NCBI GenBank assembly: GCA_964243435.1 | Contig: CAXTFM010000052.1 | Span: forward strand, 1-20,359 | Direction: 5' to 3' | From: RH-AL1 sp964243435 | GTDB taxonomy: Bacteria; Pseudomonadota; Alphaproteobacteria; Rhizobiales; Beijerinckiaceae | Length of the DNA: 20,359 bases | Part shown: positions 7,010-14,079 of the stretch, piece by piece | How positions within the stretch are numbered: position 1 is the stretch's first letter | Layout: each line of letters opens with the position of its first letter | Program-made: the position numbers and the translations under genes | The notes under the pieces: generated by a model | Told to the model about the DNA's origin: nothing | What the model saw: the letters and a program-made list of their open reading frames with translations, nothing else | The model's database searches: none

Positions 7010-7411
7010 ATGGGCAACGTCCTGGTGTGGTACGATGGCGGCTGTCCGTTGTGTCGGCGCGAGATCGCGCTGATGCGGCGGCTCGACCGGCGCGGCGCGA
7101 TCGACTTCGTGGACGTGTCGTCGGGCGACGCCGCCTGTCCGCTCGACCGCGCGGCGCTGCTCGCCCGCTTCCATGCGCTGGAGGACGGCCGGCTGCTGTC
7201 GGGGGCCGCCGCCTTCGCCGCCATGTGGCGGGCGATCCCGCGGTTGCGGTTCCTCGGCCTCGCCGCCCGCCACGCGCCGGTGCTGGCCGCGCTTGAAGGC
7301 GCGTACCGCGTGTTCCTGCGCCTGCGGCCGCGCTTGCAGCGCCTCGCCGCCCGCTTCGACGCGCCCGGCCGGTCGACACGCGCGCCGGTCCCTGGTGAAA
7401 TGCTCCGCTGA
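7010..7411 (+). CDS. DCC-family thiol-disulfide oxidoreductase-like protein (DUF393)
   Basis: A 133-residue protein beginning MGNVLVWYDGGCPLCRREIALM. The YDGxCPxC signature with Cys12 and Cys15 at the end of the first beta strand is diagnostic of the DUF393/DCC family, which is predicted to have a thioredoxin-like fold. An aspartate-containing second strand (IDFVDVSS) and a central region AAFAAMWRAIP follow, as in relatives. Residues from about 85 on include a hydrophobic stretch and an Arg-rich tail. The biochemical role of the family is unproven; a redox function from the CxxC is inference. The ATG at 7010 is used; an in-frame TTG lies at 7001. It is divergent from the phosphatase (110 bp between starts) and precedes the carotenoid oxygenase by 23 bp, so it is probably first in a plus-strand operon. 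Confidence 0.85.
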   Translation: MGNVLVWYDGGCPLCRREIALMRRLDRRGAIDFVDVSSGDAACPLDRAALLARFHALEDGRLLSGAAAFAAMWRAIPRLRFLGLAARHAPVLAALEGAYRVFLRLRPRLQRLAARFDAPGRSTRAPVPGEMLR

Positions 7412-7434
7412 CGCCCGGCCCACAGGGATCCCGC

Positions 7435-8946
7435 ATGCAGCGCGCCGCCGAACGATTGATCCGCAGGGTGGTGGCCGAGGGCGCGGTGCGCATCGGCGCG
7501 TTCAACCGTCGTCGCCTGCCGATGCCGGAGCGGCCGCACCCCTTCCTCAACGGCATGCACGCCCCCGTGCGGGCCGAGGTGACGCTGACCGACCTCGCCG
7601 TCACCGGCACCATCCCGCCGCAGCTCGACGGCACCTATCTGCGCATCGGCCCGAACCCGGTCGCCGGCGACCCCAAGACCTACCACTGGTTCCTCGGCGA
7701 CGGCATGGTCCACGGCGTCCGCCTCAAGGGCGGCCGCGCGCCGTGGTACCGCAACCGCTGGATCCGCTCGCACCATGTCGGCGAAGCGCTCGGCGTGCCG
7801 GTGGCGCCGGGGCCGCGCAACGGCACGTTTGACACGGTCAACACCAACGTCATCGGCCATGCCGGGTCGACCTTCGCCCTCGTCGAGGCCGGCTCGACGC
7901 CCGTGCGCCTCGACGACGACCTCGACGGCCAGTCCTATGACGACTTCGGCGGCACGCTCGGCGGCTCGTTCACCGCGCACCCCCACCTCGACCCCCTGAG
8001 CGGCGAACTGCACGCCATCGCCTACAACGCCAGGGAGCCCGAGCGCATCCGCCACCTCGTGGTCGGCCGGGACGGCACCGTGCGCCGCAAGCTCGACATC
8101 CCCGTGCAGCACGGCCCCTCCATCCACGATTGCGCGGTGACCGGGCGCTACGTCGTCATCCTCGACCTGCCCGTGACCTTTTCGATCGGCGCGCTGATGG
8201 CCGGGCACAGCTTCCCCTACCGCTGGAACCCGTCGCACCGGGCCCGCGTCGGCCTGCTGCCGCGCGAGGGCGCCGCCGCCGACATCGTGTGGATCGACGT
8301 CGACCCCTGCTACATCTTCCACACCGCCAACGCCTTCGATCTCCCCGACGGGCGCGTGGTGCTGGACGCGGTGGTCTACGACCGGATGTTCGCTGGCCAT
8401 TCGCCGGGGCCGAACGCCGCGCCGCGCGGCTTCGAGCGCTGGACGCTGGACCCCGGCGCGCGCACGGTGGCGCGGCGCGTGCTCGACCCCGCGCCGCAGG
8501 AGTTCCCGCGCCCCGACGAGCGCCGCATCGGCCAGCCCTACCGCTACGCCTACGCGCTCGGCCTCCCCGACGAGATGACGCCCGACCTCGTCGTCGGCAC
8601 CTACATCTACAAGCACGACATCGACGCCGGCACCCGGCAGCGCCACGAGTTCGGGCCGGGGCGCCACCCCGGCGAGTTCGTGTTCGTGCCGCGCGGGCCG
8701 GGCGAGGACGAGGGCTGGCTCGTCGGCTACGTCATCGACACCGGGGCCGGAGGCGCCACCGATCTCGTCATCCTCGACGCGGCGGACTTCGAGGGCGCGC
8801 CGGTGGCGAGCGTCCACATCCCGGCGCGCGTGCCGGCCGGCTTCCACGGCAACTGGATCGCCAGCGCCGACGCGGCCGGCGCCGACGTTGCCAGCGCGGA
8901 CATGGCCAGCGCGGACATGGCCGGCGCCGACCCGGCCGGCGCGTGA
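7435..8946 (+). CDS. Carotenoid oxygenase family dioxygenase (RPE65/lignostilbene dioxygenase type)
   Basis: A 503-residue non-heme iron enzyme that cleaves C=C double bonds of carotenoids, apocarotenoids or stilbenes with O2. The N-terminal LDGTYLRIGPNPV segment and GDGMVHGV are family hallmarks of the seven-bladed propeller. The four iron-ligand histidines are all present: His182 (FTAHPHLDP), His231 (SIHDCAVT), His296 (YIFHTANAFD) and His471 (GFHGNWI). Length is typical. After the last His the protein ends in a tail of pentapeptide repeats (about residues 476-503) that is not part of the fold and is encoded by a 15-bp tandem array. Start at ATG 7435, with AGGGA upstream; the region before residue 50 is Arg-rich. 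It lies 23 bp after the DUF393 gene and 43 bp before the CoA-transferase. No carotenoid biosynthesis genes are in view, so a catabolic role on an imported or plant-derived compound is as likely as an apocarotenoid one. Confidence 0.93.
   Translation: MQRAAERLIRRVVAEGAVRIGAFNRRRLPMPERPHPFLNGMHAPVRAEVTLTDLAVTGTIPPQLDGTYLRIGPNPVAGDPKTYHWFLGDGMVHGVRLKGGRAPWYRNRWIRSHHVGEALGVPVAPGPRNGTFDTVNTNVIGHAGSTFALVEAGSTPVRLDDDLDGQSYDDFGGTLGGSFTAHPHLDPLSGELHAIAYNAREPERIRHLVVGRDGTVRRKLDIPVQHGPSIHDCAVTGRYVVILDLPVTFSIGALMAGHSFPYRWNPSHRARVGLLPREGAAADIVWIDVDPCYIFHTANAFDLPDGRVVLDAVVYDRMFAGHSPGPNAAPRGFERWTLDPGARTVARRVLDPAPQEFPRPDERRIGQPYRYAYALGLPDEMTPDLVVGTYIYKHDIDAGTRQRHEFGPGRHPGEFVFVPRGPGEDEGWLVGYVIDTGAGGATDLVILDAADFEGAPVASVHIPARVPAGFHGNWIASADAAGADVASADMASADMAGADPAGA
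8860..8943 (+). repeat. 15-bp tandem repeat, about 5.6 copies, encoding the C-terminal tail of the carotenoid oxygenase
   Basis: Consecutive units gcc-agc-gcg-gac-atg and variants give pentapeptides ASADA, AGADV, ASADM, ASADM, AGADP, AGA just before the TGA. Two adjacent units (8890-8904 and 8905-8919) are identical. The tail follows the last iron-ligand segment closely, so it is an add-on to a complete enzyme. Confidence 0.9.
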
Positions 8947-8969
8947 GGACGGGCGACGGAGGGCGCGGC

Positions 8970-8990
8970 ATGGACGTGGGAGCACACTGA
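8970..8990 (+). CDS. Putative six-codon leader mini-ORF (MDVGAH) coupled to the CoA-transferase start
   Basis: ATG-GAC-GTG-GGA-GCA-CAC-TGA. It has its own GGAGG seven bases before the ATG, and its TGA shares its last base with the ATG of the next gene (TGATG). This arrangement permits translational coupling by termination-reinitiation. The peptide has no repeated amino acid of the sort used in attenuation. It may simply be chance in a GC-rich ribosome-site region. Confidence 0.35.
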   Translation: MDVGAH

Positions 8991-10117
8991 TGGCGGCCTC
9001 GGCGCAGCGCCCCCTCGACGGGCTCACCGTCGTCGCCGTCGAGCAGGCGGTGGCGGCGCCCTTCTGTTCGGCGCGCCTCGCCGACGCCGGCGCCCGCGTG
9101 GTCAAGATCGAGCGCCCGGAGGGCGACTTCGCCCGGGGCTACGACGACGTGGTGCCGGGCGGGCAGAGCAGCTACTTCGTGTGGCTGAACCGCGGCAAGG
9201 AAAGCCTCGCCGCCGACCTCGCGACCGACGCGGGCAAGCAGGCGCTGCGCGCGCTCGTCGAGCGGGCCGACATCCTCATCCAGAACCTCAAGCCCGGCGC
9301 GCTCGACCGGCTCGGCTTCGGGGTGGAAACGCTGCGCCGCGCGCACCCCCGGCTGATCTGCTGCTCCATCAGCGGCTACGGCGAGGAAGGGCCGCTGGCG
9401 AGCCGCAAGGCCTACGACCTGCTCATCCAGGCCGAGTCCGGCCTCAGCTCCATCACCGGCGGGCCTGACGAGCCGGCGCGCGTCGGCATCTCGCTCGTCG
9501 ACATCGCCACCGGCGCGACGGCGCACGCGGCGATCCTCGAAGCGCTCATCGCCCGCGCCGCCACCGGCGAGGGCGCCGACATCCGCGTGTCCATGTTCGA
9601 CGTGATGGCGGACTGGCTCACCGTGCCCCTGCTGCACCAGGAGGGCGGGCGCCCGCCGCGGCGCATCGGCCTCGCCCACCCCTCCATCGCGCCCTACGGC
9701 GTGTTCGCGACGCGCGACGGCAAGCAGATCCTCATCTCGATCCAGAGCGACCGCGAATGGGTCAAGTTCGCCCGCTTGTTCCTGCGCGACGCCTCGGCCG
9801 GCACCGACCCGCGCTTCGCGACCAACGTCGCGCGCACGCGCCACCGCGCCGACACCGACGCGCTGGTCGCCCGCGCCTTCGCGGCGATGGACGAGGACGC
9901 CGCCGTGGCCCTGCTCACCGAGGTGGACATCGCCTTCGCTTCCGTCAACGACATGGCGGCGCTTTCAAGCCACCCGCACCTGCGCCGGATCGCGGTCGAC
10001 TCGCCCGGCGGCACCATCGCCTTCCCCGCGCCGGGACCGCGGGTGCAGGGCGTCGAGCGCCGCTACGGCGCGGTTCCCGCCATCGGCGCGCACCGGCCGC
10101 CCGCCGACGATTCCTGA
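8990..10117 (+). CDS. Class III CoA-transferase (CaiB/BaiF family)
   Basis: A 375-residue enzyme, the normal length for family III CoA-transferases, which move CoA between carboxylic acids through an aspartyl-CoA thioester. N-terminal LDGLTVVAVEQAVAAPFCSARLADAGARVVKIE (here in two pieces: LDGLTVVAVEQAVAAPFCS and ARLADAGARVVKIE) with ERPEGDFAR is the characteristic CoA-binding Rossmann-like start. Asp171 in ISLVDIATG aligns with the catalytic aspartate of formyl-CoA transferase. SISGYGEEGP and YDLLIQAESGL are also typical. The ATG at 8990 has GGGAG seven bases upstream. A FAS1-like acyl-CoA hydratase follows after 10 bp, a pairing known from mesaconyl-CoA transferase/mesaconyl-C4-CoA hydratase of the 3-hydroxypropionate bi-cycle and from itaconate-type pathways. 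The substrate is inferred to be an unsaturated C4/C5 dicarboxylate; a carnitine- or bile-acid-type substrate cannot be excluded. Confidence 0.92.
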   Translation: MAASAQRPLDGLTVVAVEQAVAAPFCSARLADAGARVVKIERPEGDFARGYDDVVPGGQSSYFVWLNRGKESLAADLATDAGKQALRALVERADILIQNLKPGALDRLGFGVETLRRAHPRLICCSISGYGEEGPLASRKAYDLLIQAESGLSSITGGPDEPARVGISLVDIATGATAHAAILEALIARAATGEGADIRVSMFDVMADWLTVPLLHQEGGRPPRRIGLAHPSIAPYGVFATRDGKQILISIQSDREWVKFARLFLRDASAGTDPRFATNVARTRHRADTDALVARAFAAMDEDAAVALLTEVDIAFASVNDMAALSSHPHLRRIAVDSPGGTIAFPAPGPRVQGVERRYGAVPAIGAHRPPADDS

Positions 10118-10127
10118 GGAGGTGCCG

Positions 10128-10985
10128 ATGATGTCCGCCGACGAGGTCGAACACCTGAAGTCCTGGATCGGGCGCACGGAGGAGGCGGGCGGCACGGTGA
10201 CGCTTGAACTCGCCCGGGCGTACCACGCCACGCTTGACCTGCCCGGCGCCATGCCGGAGCCGGGCGCGGCGGCGCCGCGCGGCATCCACCATTGCCTGTC
10301 GGAGGCCGCGGTGCCGACGGCGAGCCTCGCCGACGACGGCCACATCAAGCGCGGCGGCTTCCTGCCGCCGGTGCCCCTGCCGCGGCGCATGTGGGCCGGC
10401 GGCGCCCTGCGCTTCGCCCGCGAGATCCGCGTCGGCGACGCGGTGCGCCGCACTTCCCGCATCGCCGACGTCGCGATGAAGCAGGGGCGCACGGGCACGC
10501 TGTGCTTCGTCACGGTGGAGCACGCGCTGCACGTCGACGGCGACGCCGTCGCGGTGGAGGAACGGCAGGACATCGTGTACCGCGGCCATCCGGAGGGCGC
10601 CGGCGGCGCGCCCGCCGAGCCGGCGCCGGCGGGCGACCAGCGCCGGCGGCTGGAGCCGAGCGCGGCGCTTTTGTTCCGTTATTCCGCCCTCACCTTCAAC
10701 GCCCACCGCATCCATTACGACCGCAGCTACGCCACGGAGGTGGAAGGCTACCCCGGCCTCGTGGTCCACGGCCCGATGCAGGCCGACCTGCTGCTGAACT
10801 ACGCGGCGGAGCTGCACGGCGCACCGCCGGCGCGCTTCAGCTTCCGCAGCGGGGCGCCGCTGTTCGACACCGCCCCCTTCACCCTCAACGCGGCGGCGGC
10901 GGACGGCGGCATGCGGCTGTGGACGTCGCGCGACGGCGGCCCGGCCGCCGGGCCGGTCGCGATGTCGGCGCAGGCCGAATGGTGA
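10128..10985 (+). CDS. FAS1-like/MaoC-type dehydratase, mesaconyl-C4-CoA hydratase-like
   Basis: A 285-residue double-hotdog protein. The N-terminal half (about 1-130, including the MWAGGALRFAREIRVGD segment) matches the FAS1-like dehydratase N-terminal domain. The C-terminal half carries the hydratase motif: FRYSALTFNAHRIHYDRSYA, then EGYPGLVVHGPMQADLLL, with Asn/His in the place of the catalytic Asp/His of R-specific enoyl-CoA hydratases. That arrangement is typical of mesaconyl-C4-CoA hydratases and itaconyl-CoA hydratase relatives, which hydrate a branched unsaturated dicarboxylyl-CoA to citramalyl-CoA. A strong GAGGAGG ends six bases before the ATG at 10128; ATG 10131 and GTG 10122 are alternatives. 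It directly follows the CoA-transferase (10 bp) and ends 10 bp from the convergent dctM. No citramalyl-CoA lyase is visible. Family confident; substrate inferred. Confidence 0.88.
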   Translation: MMSADEVEHLKSWIGRTEEAGGTVTLELARAYHATLDLPGAMPEPGAAAPRGIHHCLSEAAVPTASLADDGHIKRGGFLPPVPLPRRMWAGGALRFAREIRVGDAVRRTSRIADVAMKQGRTGTLCFVTVEHALHVDGDAVAVEERQDIVYRGHPEGAGGAPAEPAPAGDQRRRLEPSAALLFRYSALTFNAHRIHYDRSYATEVEGYPGLVVHGPMQADLLLNYAAELHGAPPARFSFRSGAPLFDTAPFTLNAAAADGGMRLWTSRDGGPAAGPVAMSAQAEW

Positions 10986-10995
10986 CGCCGGCCGC

Positions 10996-12276
10996 TCAAA
11001 CGCCCAGCAGGTGCGGCAGCCACAGCGACAGCGCGGGCACGTAGGTGACGACCAGCAGGAAGGCCAGCATGGCGAGCAGCCAGGGCCACACCGCCGCCGT
11101 CAGCTCCGTGATCCCCATCTTGGTGATGCCCGAGGCCACGTAAAGGTTGAGGCCGACGGGCGGGTGGCACAGGCCGACCTCCATGTTGACCGCCATCAGC
11201 ACGCCGAGGTGGATGGGGTCGACGCCGAGGCTTTTGGCGATGGGGAACAGGATCGGCGCCATGATGAGCAGGATGGAGGTCGCTTCCATCACGTTGCCGG
11301 CGGCGAGCAGCACCAGGTTGACCACGATCAGGAAGGTCCACACCTGGAAGTGCTTGCTGACGATCCACGCCGCCATCGCCTGCGGGATGTTCTCGTTGGT
11401 CATCAGGAACGAGAACAGGATCGCGTTGGTGATGATGTAAAGCAGCATGGCGCTGGTGTTGGCGGCGTTGAGCAGCACGCGCGGCACGTCGCGCAGCCCC
11501 ATGTCGCGGTACACGAAGACGGAGATCACGAAGGCGTACACGGCGGCCACCGCCGCCGCCTCCGTCGGCGTGAAGATGCCGCCGTAGATGCCGCCCAGGA
11601 TGATGCCGATCAGCGCCAGGCCCCAGAAGCTGTCGCGGAAGGCGCGGAAGCGCTCGCCCCAGTTCGCGCGCGGCAGGCGCGGCAGGTCGCGCCGCCAGGC
11701 GAGGAAGGCGGTGACGCCGCCGAGCACCGCCGCGAGGCAGATGCCCGGCACCACGCCGGCCATGAACAGCGCGCCGATGGAGGTGTTGGTGGAAACCCCG
11801 TAGAGCACCAGGATGATGGAGGGCGGCACCAGGATGCCGAGCGAGCCCGAGGTGGTGATGACGCCGGCGCCGAAGCGCTTGGGGTAGCCGTGGTCGACCA
11901 TCGCCGGCAGCATGATGGAGCCGATCGCCACCACCGTCGCCACGCTCGACCCCGACACGGCGGCGAACAGGCCCGACGCCACCACGCCGGCGAGCGCGAG
12001 CCCGCCCGGCAGGTGGCCGACCAGCGTGGTGGTGAAGTGGATCATCCGCTTGGCGACGCCGCCGTGGGTGAGGAAGCTGCCGGCGAGGATGAAGAAGGGG
12101 ATCGCCATGATGGCGAAGTTGTCCAAGCCGTTGAACAGCTTCAGCCCGACGCTCTCGATCGGCACCGTTGTCATGGTGAACAGGAACGACAGCACGGTGA
12201 GGCCGAGCGCGATCGACACGGGCATGCCGGTGAGCAGCAGCACGATCAGCAGGCCGAAGATGATGGCGGCGGTCAT
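10996..12276 (-). CDS. dctM: TRAP transporter large permease, DctM
   Basis: A 426-residue, highly hydrophobic protein of normal DctM length with about 12 membrane helices. The TRAP large-subunit hallmarks are visible. They include the N-terminal IIFGLLIVLLLTGMPVSIAL, FILAGSFLTHGG, GGLALAGVVASGLFAAVSGSSVAT, GSLGILVPPSIILVLYGV, and near the C-terminus the conserved GVLMAVNMEVGLCHPPVGLNLY (shown here in part). It is the ion-coupled translocator, driven by Na+ or H+, accepting substrate from DctP together with DctQ. It is last in the dctP-dctQ-dctM operon. The ATG at 12276 overlaps the TGA of a repeated mini-ROF-like element as ATGA, and GGGGGAT-AGGA precedes it. The stop is 10 bp from the convergent hydratase gene. 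Family assignment is certain; substrate class (dicarboxylate) rests on DctP similarity and on neighbours. Confidence 0.96.
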   Translation of the reverse strand: MTAAIIFGLLIVLLLTGMPVSIALGLTVLSFLFTMTTVPIESVGLKLFNGLDNFAIMAIPFFILAGSFLTHGGVAKRMIHFTTTLVGHLPGGLALAGVVASGLFAAVSGSSVATVVAIGSIMLPAMVDHGYPKRFGAGVITTSGSLGILVPPSIILVLYGVSTNTSIGALFMAGVVPGICLAAVLGGVTAFLAWRRDLPRLPRANWGERFRAFRDSFWGLALIGIILGGIYGGIFTPTEAAAVAAVYAFVISVFVYRDMGLRDVPRVLLNAANTSAMLLYIITNAILFSFLMTNENIPQAMAAWIVSKHFQVWTFLIVVNLVLLAAGNVMEATSILLIMAPILFPIAKSLGVDPIHLGVLMAVNMEVGLCHPPVGLNLYVASGITKMGITELTAAVWPWLLAMLAFLLVVTYVPALSLWLPHLLGV

Positions 12277-12340
12277 GTCCTATCCCCCGCTCCGCTCATG
12301 GTTGGTTCCCCGCTCCGCTCATGTCCCGCGCTCCGCTCAC
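12276..12340 (-). repeat. Tandem repeat forming a chain of overlapping mini-ORFs between dctQ and dctM
   Basis: On the coding strand a GAGCGGAGCG block occurs three times. ATGs lie at 12322, 12299 and 12276, a period of 23 bases. The dctQ stop overlaps a GTG (GTGA, 12340-12337). That frame runs through ATG 12322 to a TGA at 12298-12296. This TGA overlaps the ATG at 12299 (ATGA), which opens MSGAGDRT and ends in a TGA overlapping the dctM ATG (ATGA). Each 23-bp unit is thus an eight-codon ORF that hands over to the next by stop-start overlap. Confidence 0.85.
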
Positions 12341-12951
12341 GGCCGGTGCCCGGCTTCGAGGGCGTCCGCCACGTCGGGCACGCCCGCCGCCGCCAGGGCG
12401 CCGGCGTTGACGCCCTCGACGTGGGCGACGTCGTGGTGGGGCAGCTCGCCCGTGCGCCAGAAGCCCCACGCCGCCTGGAGGAAGCGGAAGCACATGAGGT
12501 AGGAGCCGAGCGGGATGCAAAGATAGATCATCCAGCTCGGCCATTCGAGGTCGGGCGAGGTTTGGCTGGTGCCGATGAGGCCGTACACGAACTCCGCCCC
12601 CATGCTGCCGACCACCGCGGTGAACAGCGCCCCGGCGAAGAGCCCGAACAGGATGACGCCGCGGCGCCATGCCGGCGACAGCTTGATGACGAGCACGTCG
12701 ACGCCGACGTGGATGCCGGTGCGCACCCCGTAGGCGGCGCCGAACTTGGCCATCCAGATGAACATGAAGATGCAGAGTTCCTGCGCCCAGGTCAGGTCGA
12801 CCTGGCTGGCGATGGGGTAGAGCAGCGCCGTGCCGGCGGCGAAGCGCTGCACCACCGACACGAAGATCAGCAGCGTCGCCGCCGCCATCAGGGTCATGAT
12901 CAGGATCTCCTCGAGCCGGTCGAGGATGCGGGAAGCCAAGCGGAGGGCCAT
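12337..12951 (-). CDS. dctQ: TRAP transporter small permease, DctQ
   Basis: A 204-residue membrane protein with the four-helix layout of DctQ: helix 1 IMTLMAAATLLIFVSVVQRF, helix 2 WAQELCIFMFIWMAKFGAAYGV, helix 3 VILFGLFAGALFTAVVGSMG and helix 4 WPSWMIYLCIPLGSYLMCFRFLQ (each given only in part). The conserved W-x-x-E-L pair at the head of helix 2 and the basic segment RTGIHVGVDVLV between helices 2 and 3 are typical. The C-terminal 40 residues are polar and variable. ATG 12951 with GGAA upstream is preferred; a GTG at 12981 would add ten residues but starts at the foot of a hairpin. It sits between dctP (about 120 bp upstream, containing a hairpin and a repeat) and dctM (60 bp downstream, mini-ORF repeat), giving the usual P-Q-M order. 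Confidence 0.93.
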   Translation of the reverse strand: MALRLASRILDRLEEILIMTLMAAATLLIFVSVVQRFAAGTALLYPIASQVDLTWAQELCIFMFIWMAKFGAAYGVRTGIHVGVDVLVIKLSPAWRRGVILFGLFAGALFTAVVGSMGAEFVYGLIGTSQTSPDLEWPSWMIYLCIPLGSYLMCFRFLQAAWGFWRTGELPHHDVAHVEGVNAGALAAAGVPDVADALEAGHRP

Positions 12952-12980
12952 CGGCGGTTCCGTTGCGGTTGCGTGATGCA

Positions 12981-12998
12981 CCCGCGCGGCGACGCGGG
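12981..12998 (-). promoter_or_regulatory. Intercistronic hairpin between dctP and dctQ
   Basis: CCCGCG (12981-12986) pairs with CGCGGG (12993-12998) around a six-base loop. In the operon transcript it lies between dctP and dctQ. It has no U-tract on the 3' side in that direction, so it is not a standard terminator. It could stabilise the dctP end of the message, or reduce read-through, so that binding protein exceeds permease. Such stoichiometry is expected for TRAP systems; the role here is inference. Confidence 0.45.
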
Positions 12999-13032
12999 CG
13001 CGAGTTTGTTTGCAGGATGCGACCGTTCGAGG

Positions 13033-13059
13033 GTGCGCCCGCGGCGGGCCCGGCGGGCC
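13033..13059 (-). repeat. 9-bp tandem repeat, three copies, just after the dctP stop
   Basis: ggcgggccc at 13033-13041 and 13042-13050, then ggcgggtcg at 13051-13059. It lies in the dctP-dctQ gap, 12 bp beyond the dctP stop codon. Short and GC-rich, so partly expected by composition. Confidence 0.7.
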
Positions 13060-13071
13060 CGGCGGGTCGGC

Positions 13072-14079
13072 TCAGTTGGTCGGGCCGGCGGCCGCCTTCT
13101 TGAAGGCGTCGATGGTGGTCTTGCCGATGCGCGACGTCATCTCCGCCGTCACCGGCTCCAGCGCCTTCTGCCAGGCGGCCCGTTGCTCGGGCGTCAGGGT
13201 GATGAACTCCACCTTGCCCGACGCCTTCATCGCGGCCATGGCGTCGTCGTTGTCCTTCTGGGCGGAGTTGTTGACGCTGTCGGAGGCTTCCTTCATCGCG
13301 CGCTCAAGCGCGCCGCGCACGTCGCCGGGCAGCCCGTCCCAGAACTTCTTGTTCACGATCACGGCGTAGCCGATGTAGCCGTGGTTGGAGGTGGTGAGGT
13401 ACTTCTGCACCTCGAAGTGCTTGGCCGTGTAGTTGTTGGAGGGCGTGTTCTCCGAGCCGTCCACCACGCCGGTCTGCAACGCCTGGTAGACGTCGGAGAA
13501 GGCCACCACCTGCGGCAGGGCGCCGAGCGCCTTGAACTGCGCTTCCAGCACCTTGGAGGACTGGATCCGCATCTTCTGCCCGCGGAAGTCGGCGGGCACG
13601 CGCAGCGGCTTGTTGTCCGTCATCACCTTGAAGCCGTTGTCCCAGTAGGCGAGGCCCTTGATGCCGCGGTTCTCCAGCTTGGCGAACAGCGACTTGCCGA
13701 CCTCGCCGTCGGTGACGCGGCGCAGCGCCGCCTTGTCCGGCAGGATGTAGGGGAGGTCGAACACCTCGAATTCCTTGACGCCGAGCGGGCCGAACTTGGC
13801 GAGGGAGGGCGCCAGCATCTGCACGGCGCCGAGCTGGAGGGCCTCGACCTCCTCCTTGTCCTTGTACAGGGTGGAGTTCGGGTACACCTCGACCTTGACC
13901 TTTCCGTCCGTGTACTTCTCCGCCAGCTCCTTGAACTTGAGGGCGCCGGCGCCCTTGGGCGTGTCGGGCGCCACCACGTGGCTGAACTTGATGACGATCG
14001 GCCCGTCGGCGCGGGCGGCGGGGGTCATGCCGGCGAGGATCGCGGCGACCGCTCCCGCCCTGAGGATGTGGCGTATCAT
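13072..14079 (-). CDS. dctP: TRAP transporter periplasmic substrate-binding protein, DctP
   Basis: A 335-residue periplasmic protein with a Sec signal peptide (AGAVAAILAGMTPAARA, cleavage about residue 24). The mature part begins IVIKFSHVVAPDTPKGAGAL, the standard DctP opening. The signature Arg171 (GQKMRIQSS), which binds the carboxylate of the ligand in TRAP receptors, is present, as are PSLAKFGPLGVKEFEVFDLPY (in part) and SDVYQALQTGVVDGSENTP. Overall similarity is to C4-dicarboxylate receptors, so malate, succinate, fumarate or a related acid is the expected ligand; family members also bind sugar acids and 2-oxo acids. GGGAGG lies about 10 bases before the ATG at 14079. It is first in the dctPQM operon and divergent from the class I fumarase across a 218-bp region with an 11-bp repeat, which fits joint control of uptake and metabolism. 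Confidence 0.96.
   Translation of the reverse strand: MIRHILRAGAVAAILAGMTPAARADGPIVIKFSHVVAPDTPKGAGALKFKELAEKYTDGKVKVEVYPNSTLYKDKEEVEALQLGAVQMLAPSLAKFGPLGVKEFEVFDLPYILPDKAALRRVTDGEVGKSLFAKLENRGIKGLAYWDNGFKVMTDNKPLRVPADFRGQKMRIQSSKVLEAQFKALGALPQVVAFSDVYQALQTGVVDGSENTPSNNYTAKHFEVQKYLTTSNHGYIGYAVIVNKKFWDGLPGDVRGALERAMKEASDSVNNSAQKDNDDAMAAMKASGKVEFITLTPEQRAAWQKALEPVTAEMTSRIGKTTIDAFKKAAAGPTN

Noticed and set aside
4470..7634. A continuous minus-strand frame joining the phosphatase N-terminus to the Sco protein
   Set aside because: The join depends on the arbitrary 100-N placeholder. The phosphatase C-terminus left of the gap is in another frame and ends at its own stop (5395), and Sco has its own start and ribosome sites.
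5395..9105. A 1236-codon minus-strand frame covering the phosphatase C-terminus and the antisense of the oxygenase and CoA-transferase
   Set aside because: Everything above the gap is low-complexity shadow sequence opposite well-supported genes. Only 5395-5676 belongs to a gene (the phosphatase tail).
12981..13012. Hairpin followed by a T-rich run on the plus strand, looking like an intrinsic terminator
   Set aside because: No plus-strand gene ends nearby. For the minus-strand operon the T-run is on the wrong side, so it is recorded only as an intercistronic hairpin.
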